DNA of 64,000 nt from CAVXNB01 sp963763085 (GTDB lineage Bacteria > Actinomycetota > Acidimicrobiia > Acidimicrobiales > Bog-793): contig CAVXNB010000003.1 of NCBI GenBank assembly GCA_963763085.1, positions 1 to 64,000 of the forward strand, read 5' to 3'. Within the stretch, counting starts at the first letter, position 1. Each line of letters opens with the position of its first letter. A model generated the notes under the pieces. It was not told the origin of the DNA and ran no database searches. It saw only the letters and a program-made list of their open reading frames with translations. The position numbers were made by a program, and so were the translations under genes. This document shows positions 45,201-57,534 of the stretch, one piece after another.

Positions 45201-48200
45201 ATTACATGAAACCAGTCTGGGCAATGCCAGGACAACCATTCTTACAACAAATGAGACACCCGAAATCCGGGAGATTTCAAGTTCGTTAGGTTCTTGAAGG
45301 GATTGCAAACAATTGGGTTAGAAAATTCAAGGCTATCACAGGAACTGCTTCGTCTATATCATGATGCTGGATAGACTATTCAATGACAATCGAAACAATT
45401 TCTTCCGGGCGAGTTTTCCCAGAGTCAGGAGTTATAAAAACGTGGATCTGCACTCTTATTGGTTGCGCTATTCTTCCAATGGAAGATTTATCTCGGGTCA
45501 AAAATATCGCGGTTGAAAACCGTCCTTGGGAATCAGTTGAGAAATGGAAACTCCTCTTGAGAACACAAGCGGTCCATAGATATGGCCCATATAATCCGGA
45601 AAAAGATGTTGAGCTCCTGTATATCTTCCACAAAGCTGGCATAAGGATTTACAAACTCCAAGTTAATTTAAAACCAGACTTTTTATGTCAAGGTATTTCA
45701 AAATCTCGGATGCCGTCCGCAAGTATGAGCAACCGAGAGATCTCGGTTTTTGAAGCCGAGGTTGAGTTCACAACTTGTGAATATTTTAACTAAAGGTCGA
45801 AGATGCATGTTGTTAGTAGATCAAATCTAAAGCATAATCAATGTGAAGGAATTCTCCAGGGGCAACAGATCTAATGCGAATCAGAAATTTATCATTCATG
45901 GATCGACCCCCAACTTGCACGTGGCCTTCTGAACCATGGGGTTTTCGAGGGAACCCTTCCGCATTATAAACCCTAGCTAGCGGTGATAATGCGAATTGCC
46001 CATCTCACATTCTTTTGAATTTGTACCAAATGAAGTTTCTTGCAAGCTCCAATTGAATGCTATAGGATCATCCAGTCTTGTGACGGGAGGGTAACCCTTG
46101 GGTTTTACGAGTATGCGGTGCACGGTGGGATCAATGTTATCAATGTCCCAAACAATTGATGAATTAGTGTTGGAATAAAGTTCATCCATCATAAAATTGC
46201 TTTAGTCGAAAAGACACAATTTTGAAGCGACCTCCATAATCATTCTAGCTCTCATAATTCCGTTGCTTTAATGAGCTACTCAAGGTGGTACCCATCCTCC
46301 GAGAAGTTCAGCTTGCCTCCTTTTTCTGATATCCTCATTACTAGTACATTCCCAATGGATCAACGAGAAAGAGGTGGCTATCTAGAAAGAATGATCGTGC
46401 ACTCTGAAAATCCGATCTAGAAATCCAAATAGAACCATTTGTCAACTTTCCCGGTTGAGGGCTTTAGAATCAAACATATCCGAATTCCCAGCAAAATCTT
46501 TGAGTACCAATCATCAAGCCTGGAATTTCCTGAAAACTGAATCTAATCGAAACCCACCTCTTATTGTCATTTTTAATGAGTCTCAATTGTATACTTTTTG
46601 TTCCAATTGCGTGAAAAAGTAATTTATTCTTGTGATATCTTAGAAGCACATCAATGTATGGCCTGGCCCGCATTGAATTTGCACCAAGCAGAGCATGTTT
46701 TAAGGTGCGGACGAAATGATCAATTTTGTGACGTAACCTAGAAAAAGTTTGCAAAATGAATTTTACTCGAACTTTAGTTGTCTTTACCCCCCTCCCACTA
46801 AAAGTCACTCTGATATGGGGAAGAACATGATGCGATACTTTCTGTTACATGTACAATAAAAAAATTCATTGAAAATCTAGGGGTCAAGACAAGGCTTGGA
46901 CAATATAGATCGGCCAGGCCCTTTCGGTTATGGATGGAACACGATTATATGAGCTTAACTTATATTACAATTTCAGGATATTTTCAACCCACATAGTCAT
47001 CGTTATTTCTCATACCAATATTGCATCCCACTGTATTGCCATCACTTTGACTCCCCTCAACGATTTATTCTACAGAGCAACTCTGCCTAATTCAACATTG
47101 ATTCCGCCCCAAACATTATCATAGCCACTTTCATCTTCATTCTTAATCTACTTTAGTATCACTCTCTCTCTTGACTTAATTCTACTACCATCCTTCCTAT
47201 TTCCAGCCTATATCTACTAGTGCCATTCTCGCCCTTAATCTAGGAACCGTAATGAGATATCCAAAGACTAGTAAGGAACAGGTCTGATTAATTTCTCGGT
47301 CCCTCCCAAAGGAGAAGTTGCTTGATACAAAGGTCATACTTTCAAAAGACCTGGCACGTCAGCTCCAGCTTTGACCCTGTTGTCGTGACAAATGCAATAG
47401 GGGGAAGAAGATGTGGGAACAGCTACAAATAAGTTCAATCGTTAATATTTCGGAAAAGAAATGAGAATCATGACCATTCCTAATCCGACTTGAACCTAAT
47501 GAAAATAAGCTGATGGATAATATATGCAATGGAGTACAGTTCCGACATCCGAAATCAACGATGATCTCGAAAGATTTCTTGATAAATTCAGAAGGCATAT
47601 AAGTTGCTCTAATAACGATGTCATGGATAAAATTGAATAATGATTAAAATCCATATGAGCGTACGACATTTTTGTTTTAGATTGGTTTGAAGAATGAGAC
47701 CAAAGGTTTTATCGAGTGATGACATTTTAAATCGACTACGAGGAGATCAAATCCTAAATATACTCTCCAATTATGAAATGACATTCCAAGTTACAGGGGA
47801 TAATTCAGCTCAATTAATTAACTCAATTCTGATGGAAACAGCGAGGATTTATAAATTTCATGATTCTTCAACACTCTAATGATAGTCCCCATTGAAATCG
47901 TTACTCTCTGGAAAGATAATGGAACCTAGAATAAACATTTACTATTAACAATCATTTTCTCCCATCCATTAATAAGTACCTGCTATCATTAATCGCCACT
48001 GATCACTGATGGCCACTCATCGTTAATACTTGCTCCCTGTCCAGTGATTGCTAGCGACCTTAGATGGTTATTGGTGACCAAACATCCCCACCACAAATAC
48101 TTATTCACTATCCATCACGGCTACGAAAGCCAACTAATATTCATTGATAATGTGGTTCACCGTTCAAGGCCAACTTCCATTAATTTCCCCTAACCCTCAT

Positions 48201-48343
48201 TTAGCGTCGATTGGTGATGCCTATTAACCTACTAACCTGTAAACCGCCACATGGACGATAATTTACCATCCTAACCCGTAAGCTCCCGAACATCATCTTA
48301 ATAATTCCACGAAATTTATTAATAGCATTTCCGACACACTAAA
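42240..48343. other. long gene-poor stretch
   Basis: About 6 kb without a recognisable gene. The longest credible ORF is 45383-45793, listed separately. A minus-strand ORF at 45977-46192 (SIVWDIDNIDPTVHRILVK) and an open stretch at 46470-46808 lacking an ATG start have protein-like composition and could be relics. The segment 47940-48260 is a degenerate mixture of CACTGAT, CATTAAT and CCACTCAT words. Confidence 0.35.
45383..45793 (+). CDS. hypothetical protein, 136 codons
   Basis: ATG-initiated ORF with balanced composition (for example ESVEKWKLLLRTQAVHRYGP). No signal peptide, membrane segment or known motif. It stands alone in a gene-poor stretch with no visible TATA or poly(A) signal. It may be a real single-exon gene, one exon of a larger gene, or chance. 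Confidence 0.25.
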   Translation: MTIETISSGRVFPESGVIKTWICTLIGCAILPMEDLSRVKNIAVENRPWESVEKWKLLLRTQAVHRYGPYNPEKDVELLYIFHKAGIRIYKLQVNLKPDFLCQGISKSRMPSASMSNREISVFEAEVEFTTCEYFN

Positions 48344-48673
48344 ATGATTCCATTCAATCAAAGGTTCATCACCATGAAATTGCCAATTTTTTCCTTCCTG
48401 ATTTTAGGCGCCCTCTGTGGTATTTGGATGCTCGCTCTAGGCAGGGAATGCGATCATGGTCATCCGTCGGATTTCCCCGGAGTGTGTATTTGCAATGAAG
48501 GCCACGCTGGACCAGATCCCAAAGCAAATTGCTTTGTTGTAGACTGGAAAGAGCAAATAAGCTATCTTATAACTAGTTATACCTGCAATACCAACTGTAC
48601 TTGGGAAAAGAAAGGAGACCCCTATGCAGGTTATAATTGCGTCGATGCATCACACCCTGTTTGTGGCAGATAG
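48344..48673 (+). CDS. small secreted cysteine-rich protein, EGF-like
   Basis: 109 residues from the first ATG, or 99 from an in-frame ATG at 48374 (MKLPIFSFLILGALCGIWML), which gives a more typical signal peptide. After likely cleavage near ALG|RE the mature part has eight cysteines, enough for four disulfides. It begins ECDHGHPSDFPGVCICNEGH; the CxC followed by Gly and a later Cys is an EGF-like pattern. It ends YNCVDASHPVCGR. There is one NCT glycosylation site. An AATAAA lies 127 bp after the stop. Likely exported, as a wall, adhesion or effector-type protein; the specific role is unknown. Confidence 0.6.
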   Translation: MIPFNQRFITMKLPIFSFLILGALCGIWMLALGRECDHGHPSDFPGVCICNEGHAGPDPKANCFVVDWKEQISYLITSYTCNTNCTWEKKGDPYAGYNCVDASHPVCGR

Positions 48674-48799
48674 TTAGCCTTAAGCCGTTCTTGAGCCCCG
48701 GTTTGTTCTTATGACCGAAAAGATAGAAATGACCATATTAATCTCCGTGTAGAAACTTCAAAATCCCGCAATTTTAACGATAATTTAATTATGATATTT

Positions 48800-48805
48800 A
48801 ATAAA
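48800..48805 (+). terminator. AATAAA poly(A) signal
   Basis: TTAATAAAAC 127 bp after the stop of the small secreted protein. Confidence 0.35.
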
Positions 48806-50879
48806 ACATTGATTCCATGGATTTTTACATGATCTCTAATAGACGTGGCGTACTTCCGACCGCTCTATTGTTCTAATTAAGGATGATTTTGGAGTAGAGA
48901 TTAATTAAAGAGTCTTGCCTTGGCAATCTAGACCGTGGCTTTGACTGGCCACAACAAAATTCCCAAAACTTGACTCCTAAGCCTATTATTCCATGCTCCC
49001 ATGCTAGGCTTCTTCTCATTAATGTTATGAAATATAATTGATTTGGGCTTGCTCAATAAGTGATCCGCGAAGAAAGACTCCAAGCCTAATTGATCTCCGA
49101 AAATAGGTCTCGAAGGCTCCGCATGCCGAGCTGGGTCCCAACATTATTTCTTCTCAATATCCACGGGATTTCCATAATTAGCGAGAATGGTTGTCGCCAA
49201 CTTGGTTTGAATAGCTGATCCAAATGAGTGGTGTTCTTTTTGGAAGTTCATAAGTCATTAACAAAGTTTTAGCCCTGATCTTTGTGTACTATCTAAAATC
49301 TTTGATTGAATTCAGGACACCTCTCTGCATATCTTTCATCTTTCACATCATGGAGAAGTTGTTCCAAGTAGATTAGCTTAGTAGCTAGTACTCATTAAAT
49401 TCCATACCAGCTTTCCCTTCATTGAATTGCTTTCCATCTCGTTCCTTATTTATTTTCTACTATAGAACCAGGAAGATGTTCCTCTGTTTTTCCAATCTCC
49501 CTTTCCTACTCGATTAGACTTTCTACATTTGATTTCGGACATTTTTTGTGAACCAGGAGTTTGAATTTGGAAATAGTATTGTATAATCGAACCTACCTTT
49601 TTGCCATTAACAAGCATTTTTAAGACTACATATCAAATTGGAACGAAAATATGGCAAGATCTAATCATTGAAGCCGGTCCCCTATGGGCTTCCTATTCCC
49701 GCTTAAGCTGACCCACACGCTTCATGGGCTGATTCTAAAGGACTGTATTGGCCATGTACTTCAACACTCCTCAATATGATTAGTTCCCGTTATTAAAACC
49801 ATTCTATCTTTAACTATCTCTCTTCTAAAGTCTATGGTATAATTTTTAAATTCACGTTTGCCATTTTGGGGTGGATCTAATCGGTCTTGGGATTCTTTTG
49901 GTCATAATAAAGAACCTATAGCTGCAGATGGCAAAGTTGTTATCAGTTGCATCGGGATCTTGAAAAAATATTCAATAGTTCCGATACTGGCATGCCGGAA
50001 ATGTAAAGGATTGTACTCAATCCGAACCATAACTTTTTCGATTACTGTTGTTCCCATCCACTTGGTTCCTGTTAAGAATAGGCCCTTCGAGGGTTCGTGA
50101 TAAGAAAAACAACCCCAAACGAAACTGGTTCCTATTTCTAAAATTCTCAGCACATTTTTCCGAATCTATGACTCTTTTCAATTCTAATATTAGTCAGGAA
50201 GAGATTCGGAATTTTCATAGCCAAATATTTTTTGCCAATGTATCATTAAGCGAATCTCCACATTGTCCTTGTATGAAGAATGTTCACACCAGAAAAAGGC
50301 TTGCTCTACGTAGAAAGCCTACACTGAAAATGCTCTTGAAATTTCCTATATAGATTTTTCAAATTATGTAAAGATGCTTACTCCATCGTGCGTGTTTAGA
50401 CAGATAACCACGCTCCCAAAAAGATGGTCATTTCTTAGGGAATTGCGTGTTTGAGGTCATGCGAATCATCAAAATATTTATAGATTGCCTACGATGTGTT
50501 TCAAACCTAGCCTAAAGTTTGCCGGAAAATCATCCAATCGGATCATTACCTGAATACCGCCTTTTTCATTATTTGATTCTCTATGCTATCCTAGGTCATG
50601 ACGAGCCCTACTGGGCCAAGAATGGCTACTACAGTGTGATGAGGAGGTATGATCTTCCTTAGTGTCTCCCTCGAAATTTGATGACTGTCCAGAACTTACA
50701 TGGTAGATAGTATCAGATTTAAGTCTTATTCTGATATCTATCATAAAAACAATTGAGTCTATTCATCGGAAGACACTTAAGATAAGTGATTTTTTTTGAA
50801 GACTCAATTCATTCTCACCAAGTTTGGTCTTAAATATCCAAAATTTGTCAATAAACAATTTTACTGTTGGAAACCCAAA
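48806..50879. other. gene-free stretch
   Basis: Short ORFs only (longest about 100 codons, at 50048-50353, overlapping others on the opposite strand). No motif recognised. Confidence 0.35.
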
Positions 50880-50885
50880 TTTATT
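50880..50885 (-). terminator. AATAAA poly(A) signal of the membrane protein gene
   Basis: The minus strand reads CAATAAATTTGG starting 9 bp after the stop at 50894, close to the CAATAAATTGG of the F-box genes. Confidence 0.4.
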
Positions 50886-50893
50886 GAGGATTT

Positions 50894-51721
50894 CTAAATC
50901 AATCGCGTGCTCTCGTCTGCCTCTCCACCAGAGGACCGACAACATTGATTCTCAATCCATTCATCTGGGTCGGTCCAGCGTCGGTCCATCAAGGAGATAC
51001 ATCCAAATGTGAAAAGAAAGATAAATGCTATACTAATATTCATGGTAGTGCGAGCAGACTCCAAATGTGGCTTCTGGTAAGACACGAAGGGTTCAAGGTC
51101 TTGTCCTATATTTGGATGACATCTGAAGGCCCCCGGAAGATTAATGCTTTGTAATGGACCAAAAACGGGACAAAGTTCAGAAAACGGCACAAATTCACAG
51201 GACGAATTGAACATATCATTGACATCGTCGTGCCGGAAAAAAATCGGATAGACTCCCAGATAAATGGTCGAATTCTCTCCATGTTTAACAAGCAATTGAA
51301 GCATAACGTCACTGCTATTTTCTTCCTTGATAATGAGCCCATTTATACTATAAAGCGGGGCATACTCCAGCAAGCAACAAATAGCCACGAAGCAGAGGAA
51401 AAAAATAGACTGCGAACTAAATACTTGACAGACCTTAAGAGTTGCTCCTATTCCGCAACAAAACCGATTGGCGTAGAGAGTAAGCAAAAACCAGAAGATC
51501 AACACAATCGGAATTACAATTCTCCAGAATATGAATGAATAAGGCGCACATATAGTGTTAGGATGGGCCAAAACAGAGCCTGTATATATACCGACGTAAG
51601 TCATCATTGCAACAAATAACGCCAAACTTAGAAGGAGATAAAAAATCCTGAATCTTCCACAGGGTCCATTAAACACCTTTGACCAGGGAGTTGGGCTAAT
51701 ATCCCGATTACAAATTTCCAT
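50894..51721 (-). CDS. four-helix membrane protein, 275 aa
   Basis: Single-exon ORF with an ATG start and AATAAA just after the stop. Predicted membrane segments by hydrophobicity: residues about 25-49 (FYLLLSLALFVAMMTYVGIY), 59-81 (FWRIVIPIVLIFWFLLTLYA), 96-118 (SIFFLCFVAICCLLEYAPLY) and 228-246 (ISIAFIFLFTFGCISLMD). The loop of about 110 residues between segments 3 and 4 has several NxS/T sites and three cysteines, so it probably faces outside. The tail (TDPDEWIENQCCRSSGGEAD) is acidic and has a CC pair that could be palmitoylated. The four-helix layout with one large loop recalls tetraspanin-like topology, but the CCG signature is absent. Family not recognised. Confidence 0.55.
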   Translation of the reverse strand: MEICNRDISPTPWSKVFNGPCGRFRIFYLLLSLALFVAMMTYVGIYTGSVLAHPNTICAPYSFIFWRIVIPIVLIFWFLLTLYANRFCCGIGATLKVCQVFSSQSIFFLCFVAICCLLEYAPLYSINGLIIKEENSSDVMLQLLVKHGENSTIYLGVYPIFFRHDDVNDMFNSSCEFVPFSELCPVFGPLQSINLPGAFRCHPNIGQDLEPFVSYQKPHLESARTTMNISIAFIFLFTFGCISLMDRRWTDPDEWIENQCCRSSGGEADESTRLI

Positions 51722-54277
51722 GTTTGCTTTGTCAATAGTTATATAGGTATATACTGTTAGAGTCCTAAAAATAGGTGTCGAAATACGTTGAAATCGAAGA
51801 AAATCGAAATGAAGTGATGTTCGAAGTCTTGGAGTCTCTCTTTTTCATTATAGTCGGGCCTAGCCTAAATATGTAGAGAAAAATTTGGGCTGCAGAAGAA
51901 AATGTGGGCTTCCCGGCATGCTTCCAATTTTAGAAAGGAACGGTTATGTCTACCAACTTAGACTTTCAATCTCCGAATCAGACACTATAAATAGCAATAG
52001 TCAGCTCCTCATGAAACTGTTATGTTAATAACGTTCTTGACTTGTAGAAGCCAAGTTTATTTTGGCTAAAATCTGCTTCGAGTTTGACAAACGAATATTT
52101 TCCGACTGTTTGTATCGAACAAGACCCTCACTTTCTCTATTTTTGGACCCTCATATCCTATAAGGTTCGATTCATCCTCATTAGGACTTCGACTGTTGTC
52201 TGGAACCAACTATCTTGGAGTTTTGCAGTTTTATTTATGGTACCTGTTAAGATTACAACGTTCAGCCAACAATGAAACCTTGGTTTGAGCTTCTCGATAG
52301 AGATACTTCATAATTTAATAATTCCACTATCAATTCAGCAATGAAATGCCAACAACATTAATGAAAAGAAAAAACAGCGAGTTTCCCGGTATGAGAAATA
52401 AAGATAGGCAGACCTCCGAATTTAGGATACGATCTTTTTATTATAAAACCCATACAGTCACTATCACGAAGAATGACAAGAACAGCTCATCTAACGATAA
52501 CTTCAATAATCAGACCTCCAAAAACCTCTCGACTAAAAGAATTCAGTTAGGCCTTCCGCAAAGAATTATATATTGCAACTGTACCATCATTATCGCTACG
52601 AGTTGGCCGATTTGTAAGAGTGCTACATCGAACGCAGGGAACTTATATCGAATTTGACGATTCTTATGGGTCTTCACTTGCCAAATTCCCTTCTTTCCAT
52701 CCCTGTCAATTAATCTCTTCCCTTCTTTATAATCAACGATGAAGTCTCTCTTCATTGGCAATCTTTTTATCATCCCCAATTTTTTTCTTTTGCTAATTTT
52801 TTTTATCGTTAATTTTGTCTAGATATTAGTTAGGTTCCTCCATGACCAATATGATTTCTTCAATACTATTGACACATGTTTCTCGTAACCAATGATCTTT
52901 TATTACTGTCTGCGCATCCCTTTGTTACCACCATCACATCACTCTCTATCATTACTAACAATCAATCGCTATGAACAGACTTTTCCTCCATTACCAATGA
53001 CTTCCCTCTACTATTAGCATATCTTCTTCACCACCACTATCTATAGCCATTCATAGTTATCAACCAGCAATCCTTGGCCACTACCGCATTCCCAACATTA
53101 ATAAGTTGCTTTCTACTATCAAAAAGTTCTCTCAAATTCTTGTATTTCGACTCAATGCTCTACTAATCTTATTATTAGCTAGTTGGTTTTAGGATAAAAA
53201 CTTTATACTTATAACCCAAAATTAATATATTCGTCTGATGTTATCCGATGTCCCTAGGTCTTTCTGTGAAAGATGGACTTCACACTTCGAACATTTCCTT
53301 TTTTGTCGCTTCCTCGTCATTACTACTATTCAAGACGGCCAGGCTATGTAACAGAATACTAGTAGACGTTCATTAGAAAAAGCTCGCCTGGTGAATCGTG
53401 CATAATTTAAAAGAGATTATCCCTCTGATCTCTAATTTATTTGGTCATCAAGGCTTGTGTTTCGATTTGATCTTGCGAATGCCGAGAGCTTATAAAAGAT
53501 CATGCACCTAATCCAAATTGATCGCCATGATTAATTTGCTGTAGATTGGAACTTTTCAACGGTTATAAAAAATGTACAGATCTGGAAAACATTCCATGAA
53601 GGCCGTGATATGCAAATCCCAATTCGTATGATCCTCTCCATGAACATGTTGATAAAAGATCTTTACCGAACTTAATTCTATGCGAAATCCCTATGGACTT
53701 TGTAGTATCATTCTTGTTTAATTGCCATCATTCTTACCCTCATTAATTATTCCAGTAATAAAAACGCCAGAATCCTGTGCAACTGAAAAAAAAGCTTAAT
53801 ATCGCATCTTCGAGTCAATTCTAGTGAATTATGCTATTGCAATAAAAGAAACGCGCAAGTTTTTTCCATTCTCTACATCGCATAATAAAGCATTTCCAAT
53901 TACATGATGCATCCAGTGAGACAGCCTTTCTATTAAGATTCCCTAATCATAATCAGAGTGATATCTCCGTGAAGGCCATCTACGAGATGATGGTCGATCG
54001 ATACAAGATACTCCTCCATCCTAATCCCATGGTTCAATTTCTATCATATTCGGTAGAAATCCACTGGATGCTCCACAGAAGTTCATTTGCGCCCATTATA
54101 TGACACCTATCATCGGCTCCGTAAGGCTAAAAGCTAATCTTTATTCACGTACATATTATTCTGGGATGGAATTTATACATAGCCAGTAGGACAAAAAGGC
54201 ATCGAATATGACGGCTCTGATTAATATATTAATACTGTGACCAAATGGTTAAATAGACATCATTTATGAGTTATGAA
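51722..54277. other. gene-free stretch
   Basis: Only short overlapping ORFs (around 52346-52779). The part 52900-53110 is a degenerate pyrimidine-rich run of CCACCA, CATTA and CTACTA words, resembling the one at 47940-48260. Confidence 0.4.
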
Positions 54278-57200
54278 TCAGAAAAATGAGGGTCTTTGTT
54301 GAAGGTTCTTTTTCGATACCATAGTTACATCATCGGGTAATGTAACAATAATATTATTGTCTTGACCAAAGACAAAATTATCGGCAACAATCGTTTGCGG
54401 ATATTTTTTGATTTGGTAATCATAAAGATGACCAGCTTTGACCCGACGGAAATTCCAAGTGACCACATAGGGACCCGTACTAAAAGAAAAAGAATTGGAC
54501 GGTTTGTGTTTAATCGCTAAAGGGATTGAAAGTTGTCGGATATCGAAAAATACCTTGTCACAATCGTTCGTTCCCCTCCTACACCGGTATTAAATCGGGC
54601 TTGGGTAAATGAAACGGGCATACCCATACTAGCGACATGTTCCGGTCGCAATTGTAATCGTTTGGGTATGGGCTACGGTTATGGGAAAAAGTTGAAATAA
54701 AAAAACTGCAAAATCAAGATTGAATCATCTTAAAGATCTTACTTTTTGCTCCCCCATGGCCTTATTAAAACCGGTGGTGTTGGAATCCCTCAATTCGGTA
54801 CAAATAAGCAAAAGATAGGTTTTACAGGTGGCCAGTACATAGGATCCGTCTTCGGTGACATCAATTGCCGTAACAGAATCTTTAAATAGACACATCAGCA
54901 ATGGAATTCTTTGATAGATATGGATCGCCTGGTAGTTAAGAAGGCGGAAACCTACCTCCCAATCCTGGTAAATGTGTCTTTGCTCGGACATTGATTTTGT
55001 TATAAAGACGGAGATCGCCTTTTTCGCTGCCGATAACAACTTCTCCTTGAGATGTTGTGGCAGCACAACTAAACTCATTCCTTGAAGCATAATGCTTTCT
55101 AAGAGATCAAGAAAAAAAAGAGAAGTATCAACCATATACCATAATCATAATAATGGGAAGAAATTTCAAAATACTTACGATTCACTGTCAACAAGTTTTT
55201 TCCCAGAGAGGCGAGGATCGATACGAAAAACGGAATTCTCACTTATACCCAACAAAGTTTTCGTTGGTGTCATCTGAGCATATTTTGTGTCGCCACATAT
55301 GTCCTTGATTGGGATGACATCGTCTACCTTCTAAAAATCACGGATTGTAAAGATCGAGAACATATCATGATAGGGAAGGGTCTAGCGCCCAGATATATTT
55401 ATCCTTACCCATTCTTCTACAATCTTTCCACGTTCCAAATCCATTTTGTAAAGTACATGCTCGTTTTCAGGTCGCATCATAACGATTGAAGAGTCTTGAT
55501 CATACAGCATAACCTATAATCATACAAAAAAATGGACGAATAGGATGAATATCAAAAAGGTCCTAGTAACTTCTGCGGCGGCCTTGGTAGTCGAATCAAG
55601 ACAGACTGCATGGACTACCACACTTGAAAATACCTTGCCAGGTACAAACGGGCAACCACTCAAAGAGGAAATGTCTTTGATGGTTGTATTGAATGCCAAG
55701 GAGTCATCGTCGTCATGCTTGAAGACTCCAATATCGGAACCTCTAATCACATAGGCCCGATCATACTTATATCTATATTAAAATCGAAAGATGTAAATTT
55801 GCGGGAAGAACAAGATCATAAGATCCGATTCTATATTTACCCAATCGCCAATGCACTGTTATAGGTGCCGGGTTTTCCTAAGTTCGTCAGCATCCTATCT
55901 GCCTCCGGCCGGTTCTCATTCTCCCCAAGCTCATTCTCCTTATCTCCGACATCGGAAGATTTCTCATGATCATCATCCTCATCTTGCAGTTGAGTTAAAC
56001 CACTATATAGGCACATCAAAAGCCTGGAGAATTACAAAAATGAATCGCCTACCACTTCCAATTTCCAACATTTCTACATCCTCGACAAAAGAACTCAAAA
56101 GATACTTGCTTTCATCGCTCTACAAGGACGAATGATTTAGAAGTTCTGGTTATCTTCACATCAACTGAACCGATGAACTAACCTTCATTTTCTCCAACTC
56201 TTCCTTTCTTAGAGATTCAAACATGGATTTTCCAAACTGAGAACGGAAATTCGCTTCACTTTGTGCATCCAAAAACTTGATACTCCAGGACCACCATTTG
56301 GAATTATCTTAAAGAAACAAATCAGCGATGTTTGATCCTCTAGAATAATTCAAACCATTCGGCTTCCCGGAGAATGATTGTCCTACCGTCCTTAAAACAC
56401 CAAATGAAAGAATGATGTTCCTAATGAAAATGTTAGATTTCTGATGGGAATGAACAAACAAAATGGGGAACGTACATCATTGAATGTGGGATTCATTTCG
56501 GGACCAATGGGATTACATATAATGTGGACTCTGTCCGGGCTCCTGATGGCAAGCCAATCTAGCGATGATTCGGTATCTAATAAACCCCAGTTGGCAAGCT
56601 TGGTAACCCATGACGACTTACAAATGAAATCGGGACGTGAATAGAGCCCAACTTTGACGTTTTTCGAAAATATCAAAAATTCATTCGAGGACGGATTGAA
56701 TACGAATAGGTCGGCAACGATCTCGAGCAGAGAATGAGCATCGTTGGGCATGGTTTTGCATGAAACTGAAGTCATGGGGGCGTTGCTGGTGATTTCCTTG
56801 GGTTCCAATGATATCATAGGATTCCCCTTTTCCTCGCCAAGTAAATTCCCCTTATCTGAGAAGAACTCTTTAGAGTGACCCAAGCCATTAGGTATTCCTT
56901 GATTTGGAACTGGCTCGTTCTTTTCTTCGACCAAATACCATTTTCTGACCGCTTCTTCGCTTATATTTGAGCAATTCTTTCGATGATATCGTTCATACAT
57001 GCATTGCAGAGCAGTCAATTCAAATAAATCGCATAGGTCTTTTTGACTATTGGAGACAAGAAATCTATAGACTACATCATCTGTTGTTGTGCTTCTCCAT
57101 TCAAAAAAGGTACACTTTCTCTCTGGCACCCAACGTCTTTTCAAATGTATATTGCTATCCAATGGGAAAATCTTTCGGTCCTCTTCGAATTCCTCACGTA

Positions 57201-57468
57201 ATTTGGTCTCTTTTGATTCAGTTGTATGCACGATCACTAATTCGAAGTCGTATGGACTTTGGCTTACTGAATGTTTTCGGATGATAGCACGAATATTTGG
57301 ATACCAGCATTGTGCTGGGGTCTGTCCCACTTGTACCTCGAAGTTACTTCCTTTTAATTCAAGAATAGATTGTCCGGGTAAAACTCCTTCCCGTATTACT
57401 TTATGTCTTGGAGAGATGTTCTGATCATCAGCAAATAGTAATCGACCTAGATTCTTGAAGATGTTCAT
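54278..57468 (-). CDS. VID27: Vid27 family protein (785 aa, 12 exons)
   Basis: Reassembled by frame: exons 56476-57468, 56387-56420, 56183-56307, 56053-56119, 55841-55982, 55634-55772, 55409-55513, 55179-55330, 54956-55098, 54743-54879, 54554-54672 and 54278-54479. The sum is 785 residues, against 782 in yeast Vid27. The N-terminal half (MNIFKNLGRLLF, CSNISEEAVRKWYLVEE) carries the family's N-terminal and PH-like parts. An acidic linker (DEDDDHEKSSDVGDKENELG) precedes the WD40-like C-terminal domain (YVIRGSDIGVFKHDDDD, TKYAQMTPTKTLLGIS, DGSYVLATCKTYLLLI, STGPYVVTWNFRRVKAG). Family knowledge: linked in yeast to vacuolar import and degradation of fructose-1,6-bisphosphatase. The acceptor used for exon 9 sets a frame different from the longest local ORF. 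TTTAAATAG lies about 60 bp upstream. Confidence 0.9.
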
Positions 57469-57525
57469 TTCGCGTGATTCAAATGGAAAAACGAAAACAA
57501 GTGAATAGAGGAAAACTCAAACTTT

Positions 57526-57534
57526 CTATTTAAA
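57526..57534 (-). promoter_or_regulatory. TATA-like element of Vid27
   Basis: TTTAAATAG on the minus strand, about 60 bp before the ATG. Identical to the element before F-box genes d and f. Confidence 0.4.

Noticed and set aside
54725..55135. 136-codon ORF taken as a separate gene or in this frame throughout
   Set aside because: Its last part is exon 10 of Vid27, but over exon 9 the Vid27 homology (GEVVIGSEKGDLRLYN) lies in another frame and the ORF runs through an intron.
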